From positions 62,001 through 126,000 of the forward strand of contig NZ_CBDDGH010000004.1 of assembly GCF_965227725.1 (NCBI RefSeq): a stretch of 64,000 bases of DNA. Direction: 5' to 3'. Numbering within the stretch: the first letter of the stretch is position 1; every line of letters starts with the position of its first letter. The notes below the pieces were generated by a model. The model made no database searches. It saw only the letters and a list, made by a program, of their open reading frames with translations, and had not been told where the DNA came from. Position numbers and translations under genes: made by a program. Of this stretch, positions 18,517 to 27,677 are shown piece by piece. The DNA comes from Shimia sp965227725. GTDB taxonomy: Bacteria; Pseudomonadota; Alphaproteobacteria; Rhodobacterales; Rhodobacteraceae.

Positions 18517-19242
18517 ATGCGCTTTCAAACCCCTCTTATCCCCGCCACGCTGATCCGCCGATACAAACGCTTTCTTGCCGATGCGGTGCTCGAAAATGGC
18601 ACAGAGGTGACCGCCCATTGTGCCAATCCCGGCTCGATGATGGGGCTGGCGGAACCGGGCATGAAAATCTGGCTTGAGCCCAATGATGACCCGAAGAAAA
18701 AGCTCAAATACGGCTGGCGCTTGGTGGAGCATGAAAGCGGCGATTTCACCGGTGTGGACACTTCGGTGCCCAACCGCGCGTTAAAAACCGCGCTGATTGC
18801 AGGCGAAATCCCCGAATACGCCAGCTACGAGATGGTCCGCCCGGAGGTGAAATACGGTCAAAACAGCCGGATTGATTTCCTGCTGTCCGGTGCCGACCGC
18901 CCTGACCTCTATCTGGAGGTCAAATCCGTCACCCTGTCACGCCAGCCCGGTGTGGCCGAATTTCCCGACAGCGTGACCGCCCGCGGGGCCAAACATCTGC
19001 AAGAGCTGATCGAGATGCGCGCGCAGGGCCATGACGCCGCGATGTTCTATCTGGTGCAGCGCACCGATGCCGAGCAGGTGACACTGGCCCATGACATCGA
19101 CCCGACCTATGCCGCCACCTTCGTTAAAGCGCAAGCCGCCGGGGTCGAGGTGATTGCCTATCGCTGCGACATAACGCCTGCGCAGATCACCATCGGCAAA
19201 CGCCTGCCTTTTCACCTCCCCGAAACCCTTTCTGACGCATAG
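18517..19242 (+). CDS. sfsA: SfsA family DNA-binding / nuclease protein
   Basis: 241 aa, full length. Family blocks: RRYKRFLADAVLENG, CANPGSMMGL, SRIDFLL and YLEVKSVTL (D-x-EVK nuclease-like core), FPDSVTARGAKHLQEL, and the C-terminal lobe. SfsA was named for sugar fermentation stimulation and binds DNA; its fold indicates a nuclease. Divergent from the CinA-type gene, 46 bp apart. Confidence 0.92.
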   Translation: MRFQTPLIPATLIRRYKRFLADAVLENGTEVTAHCANPGSMMGLAEPGMKIWLEPNDDPKKKLKYGWRLVEHESGDFTGVDTSVPNRALKTALIAGEIPEYASYEMVRPEVKYGQNSRIDFLLSGADRPDLYLEVKSVTLSRQPGVAEFPDSVTARGAKHLQELIEMRAQGHDAAMFYLVQRTDAEQVTLAHDIDPTYAATFVKAQAAGVEVIAYRCDITPAQITIGKRLPFHLPETLSDA

Positions 19243-19315
19243 CATAAGCCCCCTCTGGCGCTTTGAGGCATTTGCCCTTACATAGCGTCGGACCCTAGGT
19301 GATGGAGCAGTTCAG

Positions 19316-20182
19316 ATGATCGGCAAAGGCCGCCAAACCCGCGATGGCATTCGCATCTACGCCCCAGGCGACCATGCAGGCATGCACAAAGCAGGCGCGC
19401 TTGCCTCGCAGATCCTCGATGAGATCGCAGAGCATGTGTTCCCCGGCCAGACCACGGCCGAGCTGGACCGCCTGATTGAGTCCAAAGTCGTCGCGGCTGG
19501 CGCTGAATCCGCCACCATCGGCTATCGCGGCTACCAGCACGCCAGCTGCATCAGCGTGAACCACGTTGTCTGCCACGGCATCCCCGGCAGCCCGATCCCC
19601 AAGTGGAACAAAGAGACCAGCGCCCGCAAGGAAGACCCGATGCGCGCCGATGACAAATTGCAGGATGGCGACATTCTCAACATCGACGTGACCGTGATCG
19701 TGGACGGCTGGTTTGGCGACACCAGCCGCATGTATGTGGCCGGCAAACCCAAGGCGTTTGCCAAAAAGCTCATTCAGGTCACCCATGACGCACTGATGCT
19801 GGGCATCGAAGCCGTCAAACCCGGCAACACCTTTGGTGACATCGGCAACGCCATTCAGACCTATGTGGAGCGCCAGCGCATGTCTGTGGTGCGCGATTTC
19901 TGCGGCCACGGGCTTGGCCTCGTGTTCCACGCCCCACCCAACGTGCTGCACTATGGCCGCGCAGGCACTGGCCCAGTGCTCGAAGAAGGCATGTTCTTCA
20001 CCATCGAGCCAATGGTCAACTTGGGCCGCCCCGAAACAAAAGTGCTCGAAGATGACTGGACAGCGGTAACACGCGACAAATCGCTCTCCGCACAGTTTGA
20101 GCACTCCATCGGCGTGACCTCGGACGGCGCAGACATCTTCACGCTCTCCAAAGCCGGTCTCTTCCACCCAACCTGGGGCTAA
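19316..20182 (+). CDS. map: Methionine aminopeptidase, type I
   Basis: 288 aa. The five di-metal ligands can be placed: D124 (NIDVT), D135 (FGDTSRMY), H198 (CGHGLG), E231 (FTIEPM) and E262 (QFEHSI). It removes the initiator Met from nascent proteins. An approximately 20-residue charged insertion (PIPKWNKETSARKEDPMRAD) sits between the first strands and the first metal ligand. The gene follows sfsA by 73 bp in the same direction. Confidence 0.95.
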   Translation: MIGKGRQTRDGIRIYAPGDHAGMHKAGALASQILDEIAEHVFPGQTTAELDRLIESKVVAAGAESATIGYRGYQHASCISVNHVVCHGIPGSPIPKWNKETSARKEDPMRADDKLQDGDILNIDVTVIVDGWFGDTSRMYVAGKPKAFAKKLIQVTHDALMLGIEAVKPGNTFGDIGNAIQTYVERQRMSVVRDFCGHGLGLVFHAPPNVLHYGRAGTGPVLEEGMFFTIEPMVNLGRPETKVLEDDWTAVTRDKSLSAQFEHSIGVTSDGADIFTLSKAGLFHPTWG

Positions 20183-20251
20183 GACCTAAGCGCTGCCTGC
20201 CCCGCGCAGTCCTCCGCCGCCAGCACCCTACGGCAACGCTGATACGAGAAA

Positions 20252-20272
20252 GGCCGCCCAAACTGGGCGGCC
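20252..20272 (-). terminator. Hairpin, probable terminator of the flavin oxidoreductase operon
   Basis: Perfect 9-bp stem GGCCGCCCA / TGGGCGGCC around three bases, between convergent map and the oxidoreductase. On the minus strand it is followed by TTTCTC, a short T-run; on the plus strand there is none. Confidence 0.6.
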
Positions 20273-20299
20273 CTCAATCACGATAAACAGTCTGTAGAG

Positions 20300-21529
20300 T
20301 TAGGCGCGGACGCGCTTTACCGCTTTGCCGTTCTTCCAGAAACGATAGATCACGCGCAGCGCAGGCCAGATGCCGTCGGCTTTGGTTTGCACCTTCTTGC
20401 CTTGCGAAATGCGCTCGATCTGCATGGTGTACCAGCTGATTTCCATGATCGCCATCGCGTCGATCTTCTTCAGACCGGAGCGGATCGGCGCCACTGGGGA
20501 CACATGCTTGTTGTTCTGCATCACGTGCTTACCAAACTTCGGATCCACCGCAAACGGACGGGCCACACCGGCCATATCCATTGCACCGGTTCCCAGCGCT
20601 TCGCTCATGCCTTCAGATGAGCGGAACCCACCCGTCACCACTAAAGGTGTAGAAATCTGGCTTTTCACCTTTTCAGCATACTCAAGGAAATAGGCCTCAC
20701 GCTTCAGCGTGCTTTCCTTTTTCGCTTCTTGTTTGCCTTTACGGTTCACCGGGTTTTCCCAGCTGCCGCCGGAAATCTCGATCAGGTCGATGCCCAGCTT
20801 GTCCAGACGCTTTGCCACCTCGATGGAATCTTCCTCGGTGAAGCCACCCTTCTGGAAGTCAGAGGAGTTGATCTTGATGCCGACGTTGAAACCAGGGCCG
20901 GTGCGGGCACGGGTGCGGTTGTAGATCTCTTCCACAAAGCGGAAGCGGTTTTCAAAGCTGCCGCCCCATTTGTCTTCGCGACGGTTGTGGTGCGGAGACA
21001 GGAACTGGCCAATCAGATAGCCGTGCGCGCCGTGCAGCTGAACACCGGTGAAGCCCGCTTCTTCCAGACGCGCCGCCGCTTCGGCAAAGCTGTCGATGAT
21101 GCCTTCGATCTCTGCGTCGGTCAGCTCGCGTGGCGGCGCAAACATGTCGTTGGGGATCGGCACAACAGACGGCGCCAGCGGTGCATCATTCACCATTTTT
21201 GGCGATTGCTTGCCCGGGTGGTTCAGCTGGGGCCAGATGTGGGTGTTGGTGCGTTTGCCGGTGGCTGCCCACTTGCGCAGCAAGTCCATGTTGGTGTCCA
21301 GCAGCGCGTCCACAACAAGCGGCTCGTTCATGTGCTTGCCGTCTACCATCATGTTGCCGGTGATCAGCAGGCTCGCGCCGCTGTCCGCCCATGCTTCATA
21401 GAGCGACACATGCGCGTCCGTTACCTTGCCGTCCGGCGTTGCCAGCGCTTCATTCATCGAAGCCTTGCAAATCCGGTTGCGCAGAACCGTACCCGATTTC
21501 AGCGTCAGAGAATCTCCAAGCGTTGCCAT
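20300..21529 (-). CDS. NADH:flavin oxidoreductase (old yellow enzyme family)
   Basis: 409 aa from the ATG at 21529, which has an AAGGA site; the longer open frame to 21700 is not family-like. FMN TIM barrel: LKNRI-like KSGTVLRNRICKASM, WPQLNHPGKQSP, GVQLHGAHGYLIGQFLSPHHNRREDKWGG, VTGGFRSSEGM, MAGVARPFAVDP. The HGAHGYL and RREDKWGG blocks place it in the OYE/NADH:flavin group that reduces activated C=C bonds. No Fe-S or second dinucleotide domain is present. Last gene of a minus-strand run behind two tautomerase-superfamily genes, so it probably takes part in breakdown of an unsaturated carbonyl compound. Confidence 0.88.
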   Translation of the reverse strand: MATLGDSLTLKSGTVLRNRICKASMNEALATPDGKVTDAHVSLYEAWADSGASLLITGNMMVDGKHMNEPLVVDALLDTNMDLLRKWAATGKRTNTHIWPQLNHPGKQSPKMVNDAPLAPSVVPIPNDMFAPPRELTDAEIEGIIDSFAEAAARLEEAGFTGVQLHGAHGYLIGQFLSPHHNRREDKWGGSFENRFRFVEEIYNRTRARTGPGFNVGIKINSSDFQKGGFTEEDSIEVAKRLDKLGIDLIEISGGSWENPVNRKGKQEAKKESTLKREAYFLEYAEKVKSQISTPLVVTGGFRSSEGMSEALGTGAMDMAGVARPFAVDPKFGKHVMQNNKHVSPVAPIRSGLKKIDAMAIMEISWYTMQIERISQGKKVQTKADGIWPALRVIYRFWKNGKAVKRVRA

Positions 21530-21599
21530 GTCTGTGTTTCCTTGATGTCTGTACAGGCCGGCATGCCCTGTCGCATGCGGCCAGTTTCCATTGTAGTCT

Positions 21600-22016
21600 T
21601 TACGCCGTGCCCACGCCCATTGCAGCGTGAACGGCGTTCTTGCGTTCGAGCCAGCCCGCTTCTTCGCCGGGTGGTGGCAAAACCATGCCCCCTTCAACAA
21701 CCCAATGCGGCTCGATGCCGATCAGCGTGACGAGAACTTTCGAGAGATCCAGCTTGGCCGCTTCCGCGATCCGCTGGTGCATTTGTTGGTTGAGCTGCTC
21801 ATAAAGACCGGCGGTGCGGTCTCCTCCGGTGCGGACGTTCCCGTTGACACCCAGAATGGTTCCGCGGCGCATGCTGTAACCGGTCATGAAAACCACATTC
21901 ACAAACTCGGTTGGCGCGCCGGTCAAGCCACAGTGCACATCCGTGATCACCTGTGCGATGTCAAAACGTGTCTGCTCGGCAAACGGCTTCTTGGAAGCCA
22001 GAGTATAAAGCGGCAT
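21600..22016 (-). CDS. Tautomerase-superfamily protein (cis-CaaD-like)
   Basis: 138 aa. Starts MPLYTL, with Pro directly after Met, the catalytic amino-terminal proline of the 4-oxalocrotonate tautomerase superfamily. The duplicated beta-alpha-beta length and the GAPTEFVNVVFMTG and LVTLIGIEPHWVVEGGMVLPPPGEE blocks resemble the cis-3-chloroacrylic-acid-dehalogenase group. It may tautomerise or hydrate an unsaturated oxo-acid. It lies 12 bp downstream of the next tautomerase-like gene. Confidence 0.8.
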   Translation of the reverse strand: MPLYTLASKKPFAEQTRFDIAQVITDVHCGLTGAPTEFVNVVFMTGYSMRRGTILGVNGNVRTGGDRTAGLYEQLNQQMHQRIAEAAKLDLSKVLVTLIGIEPHWVVEGGMVLPPPGEEAGWLERKNAVHAAMGVGTA

Positions 22017-22028
22017 GAGTCTCCTCCC

Positions 22029-22478
22029 TCACTGGTTAAATCGGGTAATCAGCACTCCATACCGTGCCTTGGATATAAAGATGCGCGTGAAAAGCTTGGC
22101 CAGATAGCTGATGCGCCCCCATGTGGAGAACCGCGTCAGGTTGCCTTTCAGAATGTCCGTGTAGCGCGACTGATCAAAGGCGCCGACGGCCACCTGATCC
22201 GGGTGCTGCCCGGTCACGGCACGCCAGCTCTTTTCCACCTCTAGCATGAAGGCTTCACGCTTCTGGGTTTCCAGCCCGTCTGGCACTTCCATGGTCACTG
22301 TAGAGGACCGAGACCACTTCCGATCGGTGATCGTGTGCTGCTTGGCCGCAATGTTCCAAATGATGGTCAGTTTGTCGTCGCAGATGTGTTCCGCGTAAAG
22401 TTTACGCAAAACCTCTTCCAACGCCTTGATCTGCTCAAGCGAAATCTGACCTTCTTGAATGGCAATAAGTGATCGCAT
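22029..22478 (-). CDS. Tautomerase-like protein without Pro-1
   Basis: 149 aa. I do not firmly recognise it, but the layout (EGQISLEQIKALEEVLRKLYAEH; DDKLTIIWNIAA; QKREAFMLEVEKSWRAVTGQHPDQVAVGAFD) follows the two-repeat tautomerase plan of its neighbour. Residue 2 is Arg instead of the catalytic Pro, so it may be a non-catalytic partner forming a heteromer, or a divergent enzyme. The ATG is preceded by CGGGAGG. First gene of the operon, just downstream of operator site 1. Confidence 0.6.
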   Translation of the reverse strand: MRSLIAIQEGQISLEQIKALEEVLRKLYAEHICDDKLTIIWNIAAKQHTITDRKWSRSSTVTMEVPDGLETQKREAFMLEVEKSWRAVTGQHPDQVAVGAFDQSRYTDILKGNLTRFSTWGRISYLAKLFTRIFISKARYGVLITRFNQ

Positions 22479-22531
22479 ATGTACCTCCCGATCACATCAC
22501 AATATACGACTGTCGAGGAAAGCCGATGACG

Positions 22532-22562
22532 TTTGGGGACATCATTTTGACATTTCCGGCCA
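22532..22562 (-). promoter_or_regulatory. Putative AraC operator, site 1
   Basis: Read on the minus strand this 31-bp site matches site 2 (23906-23936) at 27 of 31 positions. Shared core: GGCCGGAA, then TGTCAAA and, 11 bp further on, a second TGTCC. Direct half-sites one helical turn apart fit an AraC-family activator. It lies between the start of the tautomerase-like gene and the AraC gene, so it can serve both. Confidence 0.75.
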
Positions 22563-22581
22563 TGTGATTTAGCTTTTGTTC

Positions 22582-23598
22582 ATGTTAGATATGTCCTTAA
22601 AACGCCCTGCAGGCAGCATCCGCATCCTGTGCGAAGCAGCGCCAAACTACGGCGTCAGCTCGGAGCAATGCCTGCAAGGAACAGGCTTGGTTACATTCGA
22701 CCTCTACAACAATGACACCCAGGTGACGATCGCCCAAGAGGTCGCCGTCATTGGCAACTTTCTGAAGCATACCACAAACCGGCCGGGCCTAGGCGTGGAA
22801 ATCGGACGCCTCTATCGCCCCGAAGTGTTCGGGATCTGGGGCTACGCGATTGTCAGCAGCCCTTCCCTGCGCGCGGGCCTGAAAACCGCCGTGGATTTTG
22901 CCAACCTGTCCTTTCTGATCGCCCAGTTCAAACTGGAGCGCGCCGAAAACAGCACTTTGCTGATCTATGACACCGACGGCCTGCCGCCCAGCGTCAAAAC
23001 CTTCGTGCTGGAGCGCCACCTGACAGTCTTCACCAATTTCACCTCAGAGATTCTACCAAAACTGTCGCTCTCGCAGATGACCGTGGAATCCACGCTCAAC
23101 GCCCCGGAAAGCGCAGCGGCGATCCAGAAGCTGCTTGGCCTGAAAGTCATTGTGAACAGTGACCGCAACGCCATCGTGGTGCCTGATCACCTGATGGACA
23201 CACCTCTGCCGCGCCATGACCCCGCGACCATGGAGCACTGCCTGCAGCAATGCCGCAGCCTGCTCAACCTCACCGAGACCGCCCCCAACGACATGCGCTC
23301 CAAAGTGCGCGAGGCCATTCTGCTCGACATGAACAACGAGCCCACGATTGCTTCCATCTCGGCCAAATTGGGGGTGAGCGAACGCACCCTGCGCCGCCGC
23401 CTGTCCGCAGAAGGCGCGTCTTTCCGGCAGATCTTTATTGAGGCCCGTCTGGCGATCGGCCACGAGCTGCTCAGCACCGCGGGTCTGGACGTCACCACTG
23501 TTGCGTGGCGCACCGGCTACTCCGAATCTTCAAGCTTTGTGCGCGCCTTTACCAAGCAATACGGCTACAGCCCGGGCAGCCTGAAACAGAGTGCCTGA
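22582..23598 (+). CDS. AraC-family transcriptional regulator with arabinose-binding-type sensor domain
   Basis: 338 aa from the ATG at 22582 (the ATG at 22591 is also possible). The N-terminal about 200 residues are the sensor domain of OruR/ArgR-like AraC proteins (GLGVEIGRLYRPEVFGIWGYAIVSSPSLRAGLKTAVDFANLS). The C-terminal 100 hold two helix-turn-helices (PTIASISAKLGVSERTLRRRLSAEGASFRQI; VTTVAWRTGYSESSSFVRAFTKQYGYSPG). Probably the local activator: matching 31-bp sites lie before the divergent operon and before the GMC gene. Confidence 0.9.
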   Translation: MLDMSLKRPAGSIRILCEAAPNYGVSSEQCLQGTGLVTFDLYNNDTQVTIAQEVAVIGNFLKHTTNRPGLGVEIGRLYRPEVFGIWGYAIVSSPSLRAGLKTAVDFANLSFLIAQFKLERAENSTLLIYDTDGLPPSVKTFVLERHLTVFTNFTSEILPKLSLSQMTVESTLNAPESAAAIQKLLGLKVIVNSDRNAIVVPDHLMDTPLPRHDPATMEHCLQQCRSLLNLTETAPNDMRSKVREAILLDMNNEPTIASISAKLGVSERTLRRRLSAEGASFRQIFIEARLAIGHELLSTAGLDVTTVAWRTGYSESSSFVRAFTKQYGYSPGSLKQSA

Positions 23599-23905
23599 GC
23601 ATTTCTGCTGATTGGGCGCACAGATTGCCGCAACGTCAACTGCATGTCGATCCCTTCTGACACAGTGCCACACCACACATCACAGGGTTGAGGCCAGACA
23701 TGCCATTGCGCCTGTCTCACGGCCTGTTTCAGCTAGGTCGCCGAGAGCCCACAGCCGTTTTTCTAAAATCTTAACAAAAGATTGCGCCCATCTCCGGTTG
23801 CCGCGCGCGGCTTGCATTCTGCGCAAACCTCCCTTTAATTTCGGACTTTCCAGCAACCTCAAAACCACTCCAGATTGAAAATCTGGAACAATAGAGGAAT
23901 CCGAC

Positions 23906-23936
23906 TGGCCGGAAGTGTCAAAAAAATGTCCTCAAA
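23906..23936 (+). promoter_or_regulatory. Putative AraC operator, site 2
   Basis: 27 of 31 bases match site 1. It lies 52 bp before the GMC oxidoreductase start, in a 390-bp gap otherwise without genes. Same orientation relative to its target as site 1 has to the tautomerase operon. Confidence 0.75.
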
Positions 23937-23988
23937 GACGCTTCCTCAAACCGCTCGATTTTCTAGCATGCAGAAAGGGAGGAATATT

Positions 23989-25623
23989 ATGAATTTTGAC
24001 TACGTGATCGTAGGCGGTGGATCTGCGGGTTGTGTGCTCGCCAATCGCCTGACCGAAGACCCCAACATCAACGTGTGCCTGCTCGAAGCCGGCGGCGGCG
24101 GCAACAGCATCCTTGTGCGCATGCCGGCTGCGGTTGTGGCGATGCTTCCGGGCAAACCGTTCAAGATCAACAACTGGATCATGGAAACCGTTGAGCAGCC
24201 CGGCCTGAACGGCCGCAAGGGCTACCAGCCGCGCGGCAAAGCGCTTGGTGGCTCCAGCGCGATCAACGCCATGCTCTATGTGCGCGGTCAACGTCAGGAT
24301 TATGACGAATGGGCCAATCTGGGCTGTGAAGGCTGGGATTGGGACAGCATCCTGCCCTACTTCAAGAAATCCGAAAACAACGAGCGCGGTGCCGACGACG
24401 TTCACGGCAACGGTGGTCCGCTTCAGGTGTCTGACCAGAAAGAAGCGCGCCCGATCACCGCCGATTTTGTCGAAGCAGCCCGCCAGCTGCAGTTCCGCGA
24501 GAAGACAGATTTCAACCGTGGCGACAACGAGGGTGTTGGCTACTATCAGGTCACCCAGTTCCACGATGAGGCCAAAAACGGCGAGCGCTGCTCTGCCGCC
24601 GCCGCCTACCTCTTCCCGGTCATGGACCGCCCCAACCTCACTGTGATCACCAAGGCCCATGCCACTCGGCTCACATTTGACGGCCTGCGCGCGACCGGTG
24701 TGGTCTACAAAAAGGATGGCAAAGGCGCGGACATCACCGTCAACGCCACACGCGAGGTGCTGCTCTGCAGCGGCGCGCTGAAAACCCCGCAGCTTCTGCA
24801 ACTCTCCGGCGTCGGCGATGCCCAGGACCTTCAGAAACACGGTATCGAAGTGCGCCACAATCTGCCTGGTGTTGGCAAAAACCTGCAGGACCACCTCGAT
24901 TTCACGCTGGCCTATAAGTCCAAAGACCTCGACAACTTTGGGATCAGCCTGCGCGGCGGCATGAAAATGATGGGCCACCTCAAAAGATGGCGCAAAACCG
25001 GTGTCTCGATGATGGCCACCTGCTTTGCGGAAGGCGCAGGCTTCCTGAAAACCTCTCCGTCGCTGGATCGCCCCGACGTGCAGCTGCACTTCACCGTGGC
25101 ACTGGTGGACGATCACTCCCGCAAACTGCACTACGGCCACGGCTTCAGCTGTCACATCTGCAAATTGCGCCCGGAAAGCCGCGGTTCTGTGACGCTCAAG
25201 AGCACGGATCCGTTTGACAGCCCGGCCATTGATCCGGCCTTCCTCGAAGACCGCCGCGATCTGGAAACCATGATCAAGGGCATCCGCATGACCCGCGAGA
25301 TCATGGAGGCCCCGGCGCTGGCAAAGTACCGCCACAAAGAGATGTTTGGCACGGAACACGCCAAAACAGATGCGGATTGGGAGAAACACATCCGTGCGCG
25401 CGCGGACACGATCTATCACCCTGTGGGCACCTGCAAGATGGGTGTCGATGAGATGGCGGTGGTTGATCCCGAGCTGCGCGTCCACGGCATGGAAGGGCTG
25501 CGCGTGATCGACGCATCCATCATGCCCAATCTGATCTCGGGCAACACCAATGCCCCGACCATGATGATCGCTGAGAAAGCCGCCGACATGATCAAATCGG
25601 ACCAGATCAAAGCTGCGGCCTGA
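23989..25623 (+). CDS. GMC-family oxidoreductase (alcohol/choline dehydrogenase type)
   Basis: 544 aa from the ATG at 23989, preceded by GGGAGG; the open frame upstream is not family-like. FAD-binding VIVGGGSAGCVLANRL at the N-terminus, GGSSAINAMLYVRG, GALKTPQLLQLSGVG, and C-terminal YHPVGTCKMG with the catalytic His and NTNAPTMMIAEKAADMI. GMC enzymes oxidise primary alcohols to aldehydes. With an acyl-CoA synthetase next and an AraC operator in front, it probably oxidises an alcohol intermediate on the way to an acyl-CoA. Confidence 0.92.
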   Translation: MNFDYVIVGGGSAGCVLANRLTEDPNINVCLLEAGGGGNSILVRMPAAVVAMLPGKPFKINNWIMETVEQPGLNGRKGYQPRGKALGGSSAINAMLYVRGQRQDYDEWANLGCEGWDWDSILPYFKKSENNERGADDVHGNGGPLQVSDQKEARPITADFVEAARQLQFREKTDFNRGDNEGVGYYQVTQFHDEAKNGERCSAAAAYLFPVMDRPNLTVITKAHATRLTFDGLRATGVVYKKDGKGADITVNATREVLLCSGALKTPQLLQLSGVGDAQDLQKHGIEVRHNLPGVGKNLQDHLDFTLAYKSKDLDNFGISLRGGMKMMGHLKRWRKTGVSMMATCFAEGAGFLKTSPSLDRPDVQLHFTVALVDDHSRKLHYGHGFSCHICKLRPESRGSVTLKSTDPFDSPAIDPAFLEDRRDLETMIKGIRMTREIMEAPALAKYRHKEMFGTEHAKTDADWEKHIRARADTIYHPVGTCKMGVDEMAVVDPELRVHGMEGLRVIDASIMPNLISGNTNAPTMMIAEKAADMIKSDQIKAAA

Positions 25624-25686
25624 TGACACACTGACATCCTGCTTCACGCGAACAGAGGCGGGTGCCGGACCAAAAAGGGAAAGACA

Positions 25687-27609
25687 ATGAATAACAATAC
25701 CGTTCTCAAAACCATGGATGAAATTCTTGCGTTCGAGCGGACACCTTTGCAGGATCGGCACCTGCCGCAAAGCACCTATGAGGCGCTGCAGAAAGGTGCA
25801 GCGCTCAACCCTGATGCCCCTGCTCTCAGCTTCTTTCTGAGCGCCGCCGCCATGCGCACGCCCTATGTGCTGACCCATGGCCAGCTGCTTGCGCGCATCA
25901 CCCAAACGGCCAACGCCCTGCGCCGCCTCGGCATCGGCCGCGACGATGTGGCGGCCTACATCCTGCCCAATATGCCGGAAACCCATTTTGCGATCTGGGG
26001 CGGCAGCGCGGCAGGTGGCATGCTCGCCATCAACCCGCTGATGGAAGCCGATCACATGGCTGACCTGCTGAAGGCCGCCGGTGTGAAAGTGCTGATCACG
26101 CTTGAACAGACCCCCGGTGTCGACATCTGGGAGAAAGCCAGCGCCGCGTCCAAAGACGTGCCCGGCCTGGAGCACATCCTGCTCTGCAACTTTGCACCCT
26201 ATATCAAGGGGGACGGCGTCTGGCCTGAAACCCTGCCTCTGCCTCCGGTCGCCCCCACGCTTGAGGGCACCAATGTCACCATGTCCCGCCTGCTCGATGA
26301 GATCGCCAACGATCCATCCGACGCGCTCACCTTTGATGCGCCGGGTCCGCAGGACACCTCCACCATGCTCTGCACCGGTGGCACCACCGGGCTGCCCAAA
26401 ATCGTGAAACGCACCCATTTTGGCGAGGTCTACAACTCCTGGTGCCCAAGCCTTTATGTTGGCGCGGAAAACGTCGGCCCGGGCACCGCAGCGCTGTGCG
26501 GCCTGCCGCTCTTTCACACCAACGCCATGCTCGTAACCGGCCTGCTGCCATGGATGCACGGCGGCCATATCGTGCTGGCCACCCCTTCCGGCTATCGCGG
26601 CGAAGGCGTGATCGCAGGGTTCTGGGACATGGTTGAGCACTACGGCATAAGCTCCTATTCCGGCGTGCCCACCATCTACGGCGCGCTGATGCAGGTGCCG
26701 CACAAAGACAAAGACCTCAGCTCCCTGCGCTTTGGCGCATGTGGCGCGGCCCCGATGCCGGTCGAACTGTTCAATGCCTTCATGGCGGAAACCGGCGTCT
26801 CCATCGTTGAGGCCTACGGCATGACCGAAGGCGTTCTGGCGTCTTCCATGAACCCAATCAACAACCCGGAGCCGCGCATCGGCTCCATCGGTATGCGCTT
26901 CCCTTATCAGGACATGCGCATCGCCATTCTCAACGACAACGACGAATTTGAGCGTTGGGCAGAGGTGGATGAGGCCGGCGTGATCTACATTACCGGCCCC
27001 AACGTCTTTGACGGCTACCTGATCGAAGAGCAAAACAAAGGCATCTGGCTGGAGCAAGACGGCAAGCGCTGGTTCAACACCGGCGACCTCGCACGCTGTG
27101 ACGCGGATGGCTATTTCTGGATGACCGGCCGTAAAAAAGAGCTGATCATTCGCGGCGGTCACAACATCGACCCCAAGATCGTCGAAGAAGCCATGCACAA
27201 GCACCCCGCCGTCGCCATGGCTGCCGTGATCGGCCGCCCGGACGCCAAAGTGGGCGAAGTGCCAGTAATGTACTATCAGAAATCCGCTGGCACAGAAGTC
27301 GACGCGGCCGCGCTGCTGGAGTTTGCACAAACCCATGTGACCGAACGCGCGGCGGTGCCTAAGGATTTCATCTGCCTTGAGACCCTTCCTGTGACCGCAG
27401 TGGGCAAGATCCACAAAGTCACGCTCAACATGATGGAAATCGAGCGCACCGTGCGGGAAGAGGCACAAAAGCTCTCCGCCGAGCTGCTCAGCCTCGACGT
27501 GGTGCAAGACGCCAGCCGCGGCGTTGTCGCCAAAGTTGCGGTGGCGTCCGGTCAAGACGCATTGCAAAGCGCATTGGGCCAATTTGCCTTCACCGTCGAC
27601 ATCAGCTGA
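25687..27609 (+). CDS. Acyl-CoA synthetase (AMP-forming, ANL superfamily)
   Basis: 640 aa. Motifs in order: CTGGTTGLPKIVKRTH (phosphate loop), PLFHTNAM, YGMTEGVLASS, FNTGDLARCDADGYFWMTGRKKELIIRGGHNIDP (hinge) and VGKIHK with the acyl-adenylate Lys. Activates a carboxylic acid with ATP and CoA. The substrate cannot be read from sequence; about 25 extra C-terminal residues follow the hinge domain. Separated by 63 bp from the GMC gene with no terminator between, so likely one transcript, closed by the strong hairpin at 27641. Confidence 0.92.
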   Translation: MNNNTVLKTMDEILAFERTPLQDRHLPQSTYEALQKGAALNPDAPALSFFLSAAAMRTPYVLTHGQLLARITQTANALRRLGIGRDDVAAYILPNMPETHFAIWGGSAAGGMLAINPLMEADHMADLLKAAGVKVLITLEQTPGVDIWEKASAASKDVPGLEHILLCNFAPYIKGDGVWPETLPLPPVAPTLEGTNVTMSRLLDEIANDPSDALTFDAPGPQDTSTMLCTGGTTGLPKIVKRTHFGEVYNSWCPSLYVGAENVGPGTAALCGLPLFHTNAMLVTGLLPWMHGGHIVLATPSGYRGEGVIAGFWDMVEHYGISSYSGVPTIYGALMQVPHKDKDLSSLRFGACGAAPMPVELFNAFMAETGVSIVEAYGMTEGVLASSMNPINNPEPRIGSIGMRFPYQDMRIAILNDNDEFERWAEVDEAGVIYITGPNVFDGYLIEEQNKGIWLEQDGKRWFNTGDLARCDADGYFWMTGRKKELIIRGGHNIDPKIVEEAMHKHPAVAMAAVIGRPDAKVGEVPVMYYQKSAGTEVDAAALLEFAQTHVTERAAVPKDFICLETLPVTAVGKIHKVTLNMMEIERTVREEAQKLSAELLSLDVVQDASRGVVAKVAVASGQDALQSALGQFAFTVDIS

Positions 27610-27640
27610 CCCGCAACACTTCAGCCGAACTGACAGATTT

Positions 27641-27677
27641 GAAGCGCCGCAGTCCCCTCTGCGGCGCTTCTTACTTT
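27641..27677 (+). terminator. Strong rho-independent terminator
   Basis: 12-bp perfect stem GAAGCGCCGCAG / CTGCGGCGCTTC around TCCCCT, followed by TTACTTT. Ends the GMC - acyl-CoA synthetase unit. Confidence 0.88.
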
